Source: Syntrophaceae bacterium UBA1062
Lineage (GTDB): Bacteria > Desulfobacterota > Desulfomonilia > UBA1062
Length of the DNA stretch: 62,492 bases
Assembly (NCBI GenBank): GCA_002316295.1
Contig: DCDF01000240.1
Coordinates: 1 to 62,492 of the forward strand
Direction: 5' to 3'
The position numbers and the translations under genes are program-made. Each line of letters begins with the position of its first letter. Position 1 is the first letter of the stretch. Below the pieces are notes generated by a model. That model was not told where the DNA came from, did not search any database, and was given only the letters and a program-made list of their open reading frames with translations. Below, piece after piece: positions 24,548 to 32,792 of the stretch.

Positions 24548-25756
24548 TCAGCGCACTTCCCGGCCTTCGTATTCCTTCAGGATCCGCCTTGCCAGCGACA
24601 CTTTGTGCACCTCGTCGGCACCGTCGTAGATTCTTGCCGCCCGCTCGTGACGGTAAAAGAAGGGGATGATGATATCGTCGGTCATGCCGAGCCCCCCGTG
24701 GACCTGCAGGGCCTTGTCGATCACGCTCTGCATGACATTGGCGGTAAAGAACTTGATCATGGAGACATCCTGCCTGGCCGCCTTGTTCCCGTACTTCTCC
24801 ATCTTCCAGGCCGTATTGAGAATCATGAGCCGTGCGGCCTGAATATTGGCAGCGCACTCGGAGATCCACGCCTGGATGATCTGCCTGGTGGCGAGGGTCC
24901 TGCCGTCCGGGGTGATGGCTCGTTTGGACGCCCGGGAGCACATGAGATCGAAGCAGCGGTTGCAGATGCCGATCCATCTCATACAGTGGTGGATCCTGCC
25001 CGGGCCGAGGCGTTCCTGTGCGATGATGAACCCATTACCCTCGCCGCCCAGAAGGTTCTTCTGCGGCACGCGGCAGTTCTGGTAGAGGATCTCGCCGTGA
25101 CCCGTGTAATCCGTGCCCGCCTCCCCCATGACCGGGATGTTCCTCACCTGGTTGAAGCCCGGCGTGCTGCAGGGCACGATGATCATGCTCGCCTGGAGGT
25201 AGGTGGGGGCATCGGGATTGGTGACCGCCATGACGATGGCGAACTCGGCGCCGTCGGAGGAGGACGTATACCACTTCTGGCCGTTGATGACATAATCGTC
25301 GCCGTCCTTGACCGCCGTAGTCGCCATCATGACCGGGTTGGAGCCGGGCATCTCCACCTCTGTCATGGAGAAGCAGCTCCTGATCTTTCCTTCGACCAGC
25401 GGCCTCAGGTATTTCTCCTTCTGCTCCGGTGTCCCGTGGAGGTGCAGGATTTCGATGTTGCCGGCGTCGGGTGCCTGGCACCCGAACACATAGTGCCCGA
25501 TAGGTGTCCTGCCGAGCGATTCCGATACGAAGGCATGCTCCACAAGGTTCAATCCCATGCCGCCGTACTCCTTGGGATGGTTCGGCGCCCATAGCTCCAT
25601 CTTCTTGACCATATTGCGCTTTTCCTCGAGGACGGGAAGCATCTCCCTGAAGCTTTTGTTGAGGAATTCCCTCTCCATGGGGATGAGCTCCCTGTCCACG
25701 AACTCGTCGATCATCTCCGTGATCGCCTTGATCTTGTCCGGAACCTCGAAATCCAT
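24548..25756 (-). CDS. ACAD11-type acyl-CoA dehydrogenase
   Basis: 402 residues. It is set apart from ordinary acyl-CoA dehydrogenases by stretches matching the dehydrogenase half of ACAD10/11: APDAGNIEILHLHG (95-108), FSMTEVE, and RLGPGRIHHCMR (249-260). It ends with IYDGADEVHKVSLA. ACAD11-type enzymes act on 4-phosphoacyl-CoA, eliminating phosphate to give an enoyl-CoA, and/or on long acyl-CoA. It is the second gene of the TetR operon, 27 bases after the phosphatase gene, with AAGGAGGG at good spacing. It pairs with the kinase at 22764. Confidence 0.9.
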   Translation of the reverse strand: MDFEVPDKIKAITEMIDEFVDRELIPMEREFLNKSFREMLPVLEEKRNMVKKMELWAPNHPKEYGGMGLNLVEHAFVSESLGRTPIGHYVFGCQAPDAGNIEILHLHGTPEQKEKYLRPLVEGKIRSCFSMTEVEMPGSNPVMMATTAVKDGDDYVINGQKWYTSSSDGAEFAIVMAVTNPDAPTYLQASMIIVPCSTPGFNQVRNIPVMGEAGTDYTGHGEILYQNCRVPQKNLLGGEGNGFIIAQERLGPGRIHHCMRWIGICNRCFDLMCSRASKRAITPDGRTLATRQIIQAWISECAANIQAARLMILNTAWKMEKYGNKAARQDVSMIKFFTANVMQSVIDKALQVHGGLGMTDDIIIPFFYRHERAARIYDGADEVHKVSLARRILKEYEGREVR

Positions 25757-25783
25757 ATCCTTACCCTCCTTTTTGGGGTTTGT

Positions 25784-26497
25784 TCACCGGTAGCTCACGA
25801 GCGTGAGCCGGTCGGGGTGAAGATCGAGATGGGCGGAGCAGTTGAAGCACGCCAGGGTGATCCGCCTGCCGTTGTACATGAACTTGGTGTACGATGTATT
25901 GATCACCTGCCAGTTGAGCCGGATGGCCGCGTCCGGAGTCAGTGACAGCGCATACTGCACGGCCGCCGCGATGGGTCCTCCGGAGGTGAACGCAAAAACG
26001 GTCCTGCCCCTTCCCTGCTCCTCCATGATCCGATCGATGGAACCGGACACACGGGCGGAGAACTCCTTCCATGTCTCTACGCCGGGGCTGTCGGACCTGC
26101 CGGACACCCACCGGAGCATGGCGTCTTCAAAGACCCTCTTGAACGATTCCTTGCTCTTGTACATGAGCGGCAAATGATCCGCAAGCCGGGGGTCGTCCGC
26201 CTGCATTCCGGGGAGCTGGGAGAGGACGATGGAGGAGGAATCGAACTCGTCGAGGCCGCTCGAGACATTGACCTCGGGAAGAACGTTTCCGCGTCTCTCA
26301 TAGCATGCCCGAACCTCTTTCTCGGTATCCTTCTGTCGGGTCATTGTTCCGCAGTAGACGGCATCAGGCGTCACCCCGGCTTTACAGAGATGCTCTCCGA
26401 GAATGAATGCCTGCCGCCTGCCCATGGGAGAGAGCCTGTCATAATTTTCCGCACCGAACGATGCCTGCCCGTGACGGATGAGATACAATACGCTCAT
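25784..26497 (-). CDS. Histidine phosphatase family (phosphoglycerate-mutase-like) protein
   Basis: 237 residues from ATG 26497; upstream in-frame extension to 26533 is rejected because the fold begins exactly with VLYLIRHGQASFG. The RHG motif carries the phospho-accepting His. A second-half strand is FTSGGPIAAAV, where the second His of the family would be expected but is replaced by glycine (TSGG rather than SHGG). It leads the operon with the ACAD11-type dehydrogenase and the kinase, so a role in removing phosphate from an intermediate or CoA derivative is conceivable. It lacks a clear ribosome site. Loss of the second His may mean altered catalysis. Confidence 0.8.
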   Translation of the reverse strand: MSVLYLIRHGQASFGAENYDRLSPMGRRQAFILGEHLCKAGVTPDAVYCGTMTRQKDTEKEVRACYERRGNVLPEVNVSSGLDEFDSSSIVLSQLPGMQADDPRLADHLPLMYKSKESFKRVFEDAMLRWVSGRSDSPGVETWKEFSARVSGSIDRIMEEQGRGRTVFAFTSGGPIAAAVQYALSLTPDAAIRLNWQVINTSYTKFMYNGRRITLACFNCSAHLDLHPDRLTLVSYR

Positions 26498-26544
26498 GAA
26501 AATACTATACCAAGCCGGGACCGGGCGAGTCAATAAAAAAAGAA

Positions 26545-26554
26545 CGAACGTTCG
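26545..26554. promoter_or_regulatory. Palindromic candidate TetR operator between divergent operons
   Basis: CGAACGTTCG is a perfect 10-base palindrome. AT-rich arms (AAAAAAAGAA and ATTTTTTTAT) extend the symmetry imperfectly on both sides. It lies 48 bases before the phosphatase start and 76 bases before etfB, so one repressor could control both directions. The GAACGAACGTTCGAT form resembles TetR operators. It has no room for a proper loop, so a terminator is unlikely. Confidence 0.55.
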
Positions 26555-26629
26555 ATTTTTTTATTGCATAAGCAGACCTGCTCGGTTATAAAGATATGCA
26601 ATGGGTTTCAGGAGTGCGGAGAGAAGACC

Positions 26630-27406
26630 GTGAAGATCCTCGTCTGCGTAAAGCAGGTATATGACAGCCCTGATACACTTGTATTCAACGAGTCGTCCGG
26701 TCGGGTGGAGTTCGGCTCTCACACCGTTTTCCGTATGAACCGTTATGACGAATATGCGGTCGAAGAAGCGCTGCGCATCCGCGAGCGAATCACGGGCGTT
26801 GCTGTCGATGCGGTCTCCGTCGGTCCCGACCGGGTCAGGAAAACCATCCGCCGCGCACTGGAGATGGGAGCGGATCACGGCATTCACATACGGACCGGGT
26901 GCGAAACAGATCTCGATCCCCTTGAGCGCGCGCATCTCATCGCCTCTCTGGCACGAGGCAGGCGCTATGATCTCATCCTCACCGGCGTCATGGCGGAAGA
27001 CGACATGCAGTCTCAGGTGGGAGGGCTTCTGGCCGGTATACTTGGATTTACGTGTGCGACCGGCATCATTTCCCTGGAGATGCACGGGAACCCCCGGGAG
27101 ATTCTTCTCGAGCGGGAGATCGAGGGAGGCAGACGGGAATGTCTTACCCTCGGGTTTCCCTGCGTTCTCACCATTCAGTCCGGCATCAATACTCCCAGAT
27201 ATCCCTCGCTTTCGCACGTGCTCAGAGCGCGGTCGGAAGAGCTCGAGCTGATAGAGGCCCCTTCTCCGGCCCCATCGCCGCCTCTCCTGAGCGTCAAGCG
27301 CTTCCTTCTTCCGGAAGAGGGAGAAAAGGGGGAAATCATCACGGGCACGCCCGGCGAGAAGGCGGCGAGGCTCCTGAGCATTCTCCGCGAGCATTCCCTG
27401 CTATAG
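26630..27406 (+). CDS. etfB: Electron transfer flavoprotein beta subunit
   Basis: 258 residues from GTG 26630 (GGAGAG 6 bases upstream); an earlier in-frame start at 26564 adds an un-family-like leader. It opens with VKILVCVKQV and contains MNRYDEYAVEEALRI, the AMP-site region RRYDLILTGVMAEDDMQSQVGGLLAGILG and GFPCVLTIQSGINTPRYPSL. ETF accepts electrons from acyl-CoA dehydrogenases. It is divergent from the ACAD11-type operon across a shared regulatory region and forms an operon with etfA. Confidence 0.95.
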   Translation: MKILVCVKQVYDSPDTLVFNESSGRVEFGSHTVFRMNRYDEYAVEEALRIRERITGVAVDAVSVGPDRVRKTIRRALEMGADHGIHIRTGCETDLDPLERAHLIASLARGRRYDLILTGVMAEDDMQSQVGGLLAGILGFTCATGIISLEMHGNPREILLEREIEGGRRECLTLGFPCVLTIQSGINTPRYPSLSHVLRARSEELELIEAPSPAPSPPLLSVKRFLLPEEGEKGEIITGTPGEKAARLLSILREHSLL

Positions 27407-27420
27407 GAGGCCATAGCAAT

Positions 27421-28401
27421 ATGATCGAGACCCGGTGCTATGTCATAGCCCTGCACGACAACGGCAGAGTCGCCGAGGAGACGTATGAGACGGCGGCATT
27501 CGCCCGCAGGTACGTCGCCGCGGACCCCTGTGTGGTGGTGCTCTCGGGAGGCGGGGAAATCGAACCCCTCGCCGGGCGCCTGGCGGACAGGACCGGACTA
27601 ACGGTCATCGGCCTTGCCGGGGATATCGTCCGGGAATACTGTGCAGAGGCATACACCGCTTCTCTCATCTCGTTCCTTCGGAAGAAGGGAAACGCGTTCG
27701 TCTGCATTCCCCACACCGCGCGGGGGATCGATTTCGCCCCTCAGCTCTCGGTGGGTATAGGGGCCTGCTGCATAACCGCCGTAGAAGGTGCCGGAGAAGG
27801 CACATTCATCCGATCGGTCTACAGCGGCAGATTCCGCAGCGAGGTGCGGCCGGAGACCCCCTCGGCCGTCCTGACCGTCATGCCGGGGGCGTTCAAGCCT
27901 GAAAAGGGCGCCATGCAGGGCCCGGGAAGCGTGAAGATTGTTCCGCTCAGGGCTTTTGAACTCTCAACGAAAACCCGGGGCACCCGCGAGGCCGTCCATG
28001 CAAACATGACACTGTCCAGGGCCGAGGTCGTCGTATCCGCCGGAAGGGGGCTTGGTTCCGCGGAGAACCTCAGGCTCGTGGAAATGCTCTCGGGAATATT
28101 CCCGAAGTCGGCAATCGGCGCGACTCGGGGTGTGTGCGACTTGGGCTGGCTGGATTACTCTCATCAGATTGGAACCACAGGCAATACCGTCGCTCCCCGG
28201 CTCTATCTGGCCTGCGGCATCTCAGGGGCCGTCCAGCACGTCTCCGGGATGAAGAATTCGCAGCTTATCGTTGCAATCAACACTGACCCCGATGCCTCGA
28301 TTTTCCGCACAGCCCACTTCGGCATTGTGGAGGATCTGAAGGTGTTCATTCCCCTGCTGGTGGATATGTACCGGGAAAAACACGGAGACGGTGACGCATA
28401 A
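27421..28401 (+). CDS. etfA: Electron transfer flavoprotein alpha subunit
   Basis: 326 residues from ATG 27421, 14 bases after etfB, with AGGAGG upstream. The frame stays open into etfB but the upstream part is not family-like. The C-terminal FAD domain is classical: SAGRGLGSAENLRLVEML, GATRGVCDLGWLDYSHQIG, TGNTVAPRLYLACGISGAVQH and INTDPDASIF. It delivers electrons to an ETF:quinone oxidoreductase or similar acceptor not seen in this window. Confidence 0.95.
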   Translation: MIETRCYVIALHDNGRVAEETYETAAFARRYVAADPCVVVLSGGGEIEPLAGRLADRTGLTVIGLAGDIVREYCAEAYTASLISFLRKKGNAFVCIPHTARGIDFAPQLSVGIGACCITAVEGAGEGTFIRSVYSGRFRSEVRPETPSAVLTVMPGAFKPEKGAMQGPGSVKIVPLRAFELSTKTRGTREAVHANMTLSRAEVVVSAGRGLGSAENLRLVEMLSGIFPKSAIGATRGVCDLGWLDYSHQIGTTGNTVAPRLYLACGISGAVQHVSGMKNSQLIVAINTDPDASIFRTAHFGIVEDLKVFIPLLVDMYREKHGDGDA

Positions 28402-28435
28402 GAAGTGTATCATACTATTTCATGGGAGGTTTCTT

Positions 28436-28966
28436 GTGATCTATTCATATAACGGCAAAACACCGGTCATAGGCGAGGGAACATGGATAGCCCCCAATGC
28501 ATACATCATCGGAGATGTGAGAATCGGCAGCCGGTGCTGGATCGGGCCGAGCGCGGTGATCAGAGGCGATTTCGGAGTCATATCCATCGGTGACGAGACT
28601 GCGGTGGAAGACGGGGTGGTGATTCACACTCCCTCTTCTGTGACCATCGGCCGTGCCGTCATCATCGGCCATCTGGCCCTGGTGCACGGGAGCAGGGTGG
28701 GGGATTGCTCGGTGATCGGGATGCATGCGACCCTGGGAGACAATTCCGTGGTGGGGAGCTGGGCGATCATTGCGGAGCACTCGCTGGTGAAGAAAAACCA
28801 GAACGTTCCGGACTACAAGCTCTACGCAGGCTCTCCCGCCGTGGAAAAGGGCGATGTGAGTGAGAGGTACCGCGAGATCATGGCCTTGGGCAAGCAGATG
28901 TATGTGGAGCTGGCCGAACGGTACCGGACCTCGCTCATTGCAGTGCAACCGCCCGACAGAGAGTGA
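28436..28966 (+). CDS. Gamma-carbonic anhydrase-like hexapeptide protein
   Basis: 176 residues from GTG 28436 with GGGAGG six bases upstream. The left-handed beta-helix hexapeptide repeats span about 10-140. Zinc ligands H64, H79 and H84 (VVIHT, GHLALVHG) are all present. The family includes gamma carbonic anhydrases and the CaiE/PaaY-like proteins often found next to acyl-CoA pathways, where they may act as thioesterases or CoA-pool regulators. It follows etfA by 34 bases and is probably in the same operon. Which activity applies is not decidable from sequence. Confidence 0.88.
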   Translation: MIYSYNGKTPVIGEGTWIAPNAYIIGDVRIGSRCWIGPSAVIRGDFGVISIGDETAVEDGVVIHTPSSVTIGRAVIIGHLALVHGSRVGDCSVIGMHATLGDNSVVGSWAIIAEHSLVKKNQNVPDYKLYAGSPAVEKGDVSERYREIMALGKQMYVELAERYRTSLIAVQPPDRE

Positions 28967-29089
28967 CCGGCGGCGGCAGAAAGCCGTCCATCCAAATGAT
29001 GTACCTCAGGCCGATCAGCGGGCTGTCTTCCGAATGAAGCATGAAAACACATCAGGCGTGAATCCGGCCTCATCTCCCTCAGATGCTTC

Positions 29090-29683
29090 CTACCTGATTT
29101 TCTCCAGCTCGTGGATGATCTCTTCGAGAGGCGGTCTCTTGTTGATGTTGTGAAGGGCGATATAGCGGATCTTGCCCTTTTTGTCGACGATGATGATCGT
29201 GCGGTCCGCCATGCCGTCCGATCTGAGCACCCCGTATTTGGCCGCTGCTTCTCCGTGGGGCCAGAAATCGGAGAGGACCGGGAACCACAGCCCCCCCATC
29301 TGCGAGGTCCACGCGTGCAGTGTCGGGATGTTGTCGGTGCTGATGCCCAGGATTACGGCGTTGTGCTTTCTGAACACGTCCTGAGCGATATTGTACCCGG
29401 GCCACTGATCTGAGCAGGCAGGGGTCCATGCTGCCGGAATGAAAGAGACGACCACTGTGTTTTTCCCCCGATAGTCGGACAGGGACACCGTCTTTCCCGA
29501 CAGGGACTTCAGCGTGAAGTCCGGCGCCTGCTCCCCAACCCGCACCTTGAGCAGGCTGTCGGTCGCCTTGAGCGGCCCTGGATCGTAGATCAAGTCCTTC
29601 CTGGCCATCACCGTCGGGGCGACCGCCGCCCCCAGCAAAATAATCAACCCTCCCAGAAGAGCCGCCCTGAATGTCATTTTCAT
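29090..29683 (-). CDS. Exported AhpC/TSA-type peroxiredoxin
   Basis: 197 residues from ATG 29683; the upstream in-frame ATG at 29698 overlaps the GAGGAGGAAA ribosome site. A signal peptide (ALLGGLIILLGAAVAPTVMA) targets it outside the cytoplasm. The peroxidatic C90 is in FIPAAWTPACSDQ; no clear resolving Cys is present, so it behaves as a 1-Cys type or uses a separate reductant. The thioredoxin-like exported protein encoded 11 bases upstream is the likely reductant. It would reduce peroxides in the periplasm. Confidence 0.88.
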   Translation of the reverse strand: MKMTFRAALLGGLIILLGAAVAPTVMARKDLIYDPGPLKATDSLLKVRVGEQAPDFTLKSLSGKTVSLSDYRGKNTVVVSFIPAAWTPACSDQWPGYNIAQDVFRKHNAVILGISTDNIPTLHAWTSQMGGLWFPVLSDFWPHGEAAAKYGVLRSDGMADRTIIIVDKKGKIRYIALHNINKRPPLEEIIHELEKIR

Positions 29684-29694
29684 GGCTTTCCTCC

Positions 29695-30270
29695 TCATTT
29701 GATCCCCGATTCCTTCACGATCATGTCGAGAAACGCCTCTGCATCGGGAAAAGCACCCGATTTCGAGTACACTATTTCATGAATCGATCCCTCCCTGATC
29801 CGAAGCGCGAAGTAATGCGGGGTGTATATCCCGCTGATCGTGCTCAGTGCAACGGAATCCCTGTCATCGAACATGGGGAAGGGAGACGAGTATTTGTCTT
29901 TGAATATCCCCACCTCATAGCGCGAGTTCCCCACCCCGATGCCAATCATCTTCACTTTGTTCCTGATATCTTTTCTGCTGTCGAGAACGCGAAAGAGCTT
30001 GTTGGCGTCAGGGGCGTGCTTCTGGCAATGAGGGCAGTACATGCTGAAAATCTCTACGATGAGGATCTCTGCGTCGATCTGTCCGAGGGAAATCTTCTCT
30101 TCCTCATCATCAAGCCCGAGGTACTCCCGGTCTCCGGCGGCTTCAGGCGCGTACAGGGTGAGCGCATTCAACGCGCGCAGATGATCGTCCCGCGCCTCCA
30201 GAGTCGATGCCGCACTGAAAAGAACGAGAGCCGCCATTCCCATGCCCGCCATGATAGCAGGAATACGCAT
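29695..30270 (-). CDS. Exported thioredoxin-like (TlpA/redoxin) protein
   Basis: 191 residues. A hydrophobic N-terminal signal segment (about 4-26) is followed by a thioredoxin fold with redox pair C79-C82 in FSMYCPHCQ. The C-terminal half has YTPHYFALRI, equivalent to the cis-Pro region. It ends 11 bases before the peroxiredoxin start and starts 87 bases after rubrerythrin. It probably passes electrons from the CcdA system (32789) to the peroxiredoxin, an inference from shared location and context. Confidence 0.85.
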   Translation of the reverse strand: MRIPAIMAGMGMAALVLFSAASTLEARDDHLRALNALTLYAPEAAGDREYLGLDDEEEKISLGQIDAEILIVEIFSMYCPHCQKHAPDANKLFRVLDSRKDIRNKVKMIGIGVGNSRYEVGIFKDKYSSPFPMFDDRDSVALSTISGIYTPHYFALRIREGSIHEIVYSKSGAFPDAEAFLDMIVKESGIK

Positions 30271-30357
30271 AATCCGGCTCCTAATGGTTCCGGCCCGTAT
30301 TCCCCGGAGAGCACTGTCCTTCCCGAAGAATGCGGACCGGCGGATAGTTGAGAGACC

Positions 30358-30933
30358 TTACCAGTTTTCACCCAGCAGCTCGAAGTGATCCCTCGGGTGA
30401 GCGCAGGCGGCACAGGCCGCAGGGGCTTCCGTTCCCGTGTGCAGATACCCGCAGTTGCGGCATCTCCACACCACCTCGGCATCCCGCTTGAAAACGCGCC
30501 CCTGGTCGATGTTTGCCGCGAGGTCTCTGTAGCGTTTCTCGTGCTGTTTTTCAGCCACGCTGACAGCTTCCCATACCCGGGCGATGGCTTCGAACCCCTC
30601 TTCACGCGCCGTCTTGGCAAAACCCGGATACATCACGGTGTGCTCGTGATTCTCTCCTGCGGCGGCAGCCTTGAGATTCTCCAGGGTCGTGCCGATGACC
30701 CCGGCCGGGAAGCTCGCCTTGATTTCCACCTCTCCTCCTTCGAGGAACTTGAAGAACCGCTTTGCATGCTCTTTTTCCTGATTGGCCGTTTCTTCGAATA
30801 TGTCCGCGATCTGGACATACCCTTCCTTGCGCGCCTGACTCGCAAAGTAGGTATAGCGGTTGCGAGCCTGGGCCTCCCCTGCAAACGACGCAAGGAGATT
30901 CTTTTCTGTCTGCGTCCCGGTCAGTTTTCCCAT
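30358..30933 (-). CDS. rbr: Rubrerythrin
   Basis: 191 residues. The N-terminal four-helix diiron domain has ExxxR/ExxH-type ligands in FAGEAQARNRY, ANQEKEHAKRF and VAEKQHEKRY. The C-terminal rubredoxin-like domain binds iron through CRNCGY and CAACAHPRDHFELL. It reduces hydrogen peroxide in the cytoplasm of anaerobes using NADH-derived electrons. It lies 12 bases downstream of the PerR/Fur gene on the same strand, the usual peroxide-responsive pair. Confidence 0.96.
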   Translation of the reverse strand: MGKLTGTQTEKNLLASFAGEAQARNRYTYFASQARKEGYVQIADIFEETANQEKEHAKRFFKFLEGGEVEIKASFPAGVIGTTLENLKAAAAGENHEHTVMYPGFAKTAREEGFEAIARVWEAVSVAEKQHEKRYRDLAANIDQGRVFKRDAEVVWRCRNCGYLHTGTEAPAACAACAHPRDHFELLGENW

Positions 30934-30945
30934 AAATCCCCCTTT

Positions 30946-31401
30946 CTATTTTCGTAGGATATTGTTTTTCCTGCTGTCATCTCGTATGACTTTTTCTGTA
31001 TTCCCGCTGCGGCATCGGGGGCAGATTCCATAGAGATCCACGGAAAAGCCCTTCACCTCATACCCGGCAATCTTCTCCGCATCTCTCTTGATGGAGTCGA
31101 TACCTGCATTCGCACTCGGGCGGATATCGTCGACCCGATTGCAGACAAGGCACCTGATGTGATGGTGATCGTCCGTTACGGCATCGAACCTTCGCTGTCC
31201 CGAGCCCATATCAAGGCGGCTGATGAGCCCCTGTGATGAGAGGACCTCCAGATTCCGGTATACCGTGCCCAAGCTGATATGCGGAAGGCGCCTTCTGACC
31301 TTCTCGTAGACATCCGAGGCGCTCGGATGCCCGCGGGTTCTGCCGATCTCCTCGAGTATCATGCGTCTCTGCTCTGTCATCCTGTGTTTTTTCAAAGACA
31401 T
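30946..31401 (-). CDS. Fur/PerR family peroxide or iron regulator
   Basis: 151 residues. Winged-helix DNA-binding domain (about 8-80, HPSASDVYEKVRRRLPHISLGTVYRNLEVL). The regulatory site includes DDHHHIRCLVC. Structural zinc is bound by CLVC and CPRC. Linked to rubrerythrin, it is more likely PerR than Fur, but the metal-site residues do not prove it. A Fur/PerR-like box 60 bases upstream suggests autoregulation of the perR-rbr operon. Confidence 0.9.
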   Translation of the reverse strand: MSLKKHRMTEQRRMILEEIGRTRGHPSASDVYEKVRRRLPHISLGTVYRNLEVLSSQGLISRLDMGSGQRRFDAVTDDHHHIRCLVCNRVDDIRPSANAGIDSIKRDAEKIAGYEVKGFSVDLYGICPRCRSGNTEKVIRDDSRKNNILRK

Positions 31402-31461
31402 TCCATTCCCGCCAGGCCGGAGAAAGCCTTCAACCCGGCGTTCCGACCTGGCTTTTACGGT

Positions 31462-31476
31462 TAATGATAATTATTA
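31462..31476. promoter_or_regulatory. Fur/PerR-box-like operator upstream of the perR-rbr operon
   Basis: TAATGAT-A-ATTATTA is a 7-1-7 inverted repeat with six of seven arm pairs, in an AT-rich stretch 61 bases before the regulator start. It is close to the GATAATGATAATCATTATC Fur/PerR core. Confidence 0.6.
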
Positions 31477-31693
31477 CTGTCAGTCAACGACAAATCAAGA
31501 CCTGCATTGGAAAAAATATATAAACAATCGGCATTCCTTTCAGGCTCTCTTCGGGTAAGCCTCTCCTCCCTTCGGATCAATCATTTTCCACAAAAACACG
31601 CATGCGCGAGGTGTTCAGGCCGAATATCCTTCTGCCGGCCATCCGGCGGCGGTTCTCAGCATGTACCGGACAAATCCGCCGGACAGGCAGAGG

Positions 31694-32209
31694 TCATTTC
31701 TTTGTGTATCCCTCAAAGCTCAGAGCCTTCTTTATGATGTTCTTGGCAAAAAACTGTGCATCATCGAGATCGGCCCTGTCCGGATGCGACTTGGCTGATT
31801 GGGCTTCCGCGGCCCACGCCCTGTGCTCCGGCCTGTTCATCAGCTCGTCGATGATTTCCTGCTCCACTCCCCCTCTGCAAGTGAACGAGCCGAGCACCTC
31901 GGCCTTGACCAGGCCGACGGCATTATTGATTGCCTCCTTGGGCATCTGCCCCTCTCTCTGGGAGCCGTGAGTGGAAAACAGGGCCACTTTTGCCTCAGGC
32001 TGAATCTTCTTCAGAAAACTCTGCGCAGCTACGGGAACACTGTGCGCGTGAACGGGAAACCCGCAGAATATGAGATCATATCCTTGGACATCTTCGATCT
32101 CTTTCATGGGCTTGAGAGTCTTGTCGTTTTTGTCCAGAGCCTCGTATATGGCTTCTGCGACCTTCTTGGTATTGCCGGTCTTCGTGTAATAGGCGACCAG
32201 TATCTTCAT
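31694..32209 (-). CDS. Flavodoxin family protein
   Basis: 171 residues from ATG 32209 (AGGAG upstream); an upstream start at 32242 adds an unlikely leader. It begins MKILVAYYTKTGNTKKVA, the FMN phosphate-binding loop, and continues with the flavodoxin sheet strand YDLIFCGFPVHAHSVP. The C-terminal extension (EEIIDELMN... HRAWAAEAQSAKSH) is longer than in electron-transfer flavodoxins and is seen in NAD(P)H-dependent oxidoreductase-like members. It shares orientation with the PerR gene but starts 270 bases from its neighbour and is separate. Confidence 0.85.
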   Translation of the reverse strand: MKILVAYYTKTGNTKKVAEAIYEALDKNDKTLKPMKEIEDVQGYDLIFCGFPVHAHSVPVAAQSFLKKIQPEAKVALFSTHGSQREGQMPKEAINNAVGLVKAEVLGSFTCRGGVEQEIIDELMNRPEHRAWAAEAQSAKSHPDRADLDDAQFFAKNIIKKALSFEGYTKK

Positions 32210-32480
32210 TCGATTCTCCTCTCCTGATATTTTTATTCTCACAATCTTGTTAAAAATCCCAATAACGGAAGTATAGAGTTAATATCAGAAAAATCAATAG
32301 CATATCTGCGCTCAAGGCATGAGAATCACCTCCCGCCCGCACAAGCAACAGGGTGATGGAGCCTCACGATCGGCTGGCTGCAATCGATCTGAGCTCGTCG
32401 AGTAAAGAAAAAGTGCATGCAAATTTCACCGGGATGCCCTATTATACATTGTATTATGAAAATTTGCGGCAGGCGGTGAG

Positions 32481-32792
32481 ATGTTGAAAGAGATCAACGA
32501 GGCGTGCCTTGATGGATTCCTCGTGCATCCGGTGGCCGTTCTGATCTTTTCTTCGCCGTGGTGCACATCGTGCAAAAAACTCGCGACATCCCTGGAAGGG
32601 CTTTGCAGGCGGCTTGAAAGCCGGGTTGCCTTCGGGATGTGCGATATCAGCGCAAACCCATCCATCCCGTCGAAAATGCAGGTATTCAGTGTGCCGGCCC
32701 TGATCGTCTTCAAGGAAGGCCGTGAGGTGAGACGGCTCCAGGGGCAGGCGTCCGAAGCGGAAATATCGAAGGCGCTGGAAGTATACCTATGA
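32481..32792 (+). CDS. Thioredoxin-family protein, cytoplasmic
   Basis: 103 residues with active site C28-C31 in SSPWCTSCKK and cis-Pro region FSVPALIVFKEG. No signal peptide. It overlaps the ccdA start by four bases (ATGA), so the two are cotranslated. It is the likely electron donor for CcdA, which moves reductant across the membrane to the TlpA protein encoded next. Confidence 0.88.
   Translation: MLKEINEACLDGFLVHPVAVLIFSSPWCTSCKKLATSLEGLCRRLESRVAFGMCDISANPSIPSKMQVFSVPALIVFKEGREVRRLQGQASEAEISKALEVYL

Noticed and set aside
26545..26562. Palindrome followed by T-run read as an intrinsic terminator
   Set aside because: The palindrome has no loop, is GC-poor outside five pairs, and lies between two divergent starts where no terminator is expected.
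27052..27420. N-terminal extension of the etfA frame to 27052
   Set aside because: It overlaps etfB throughout, has no family likeness, and the ATG at 27421 has an AGGAGG site and the proper start of the alpha subunit.
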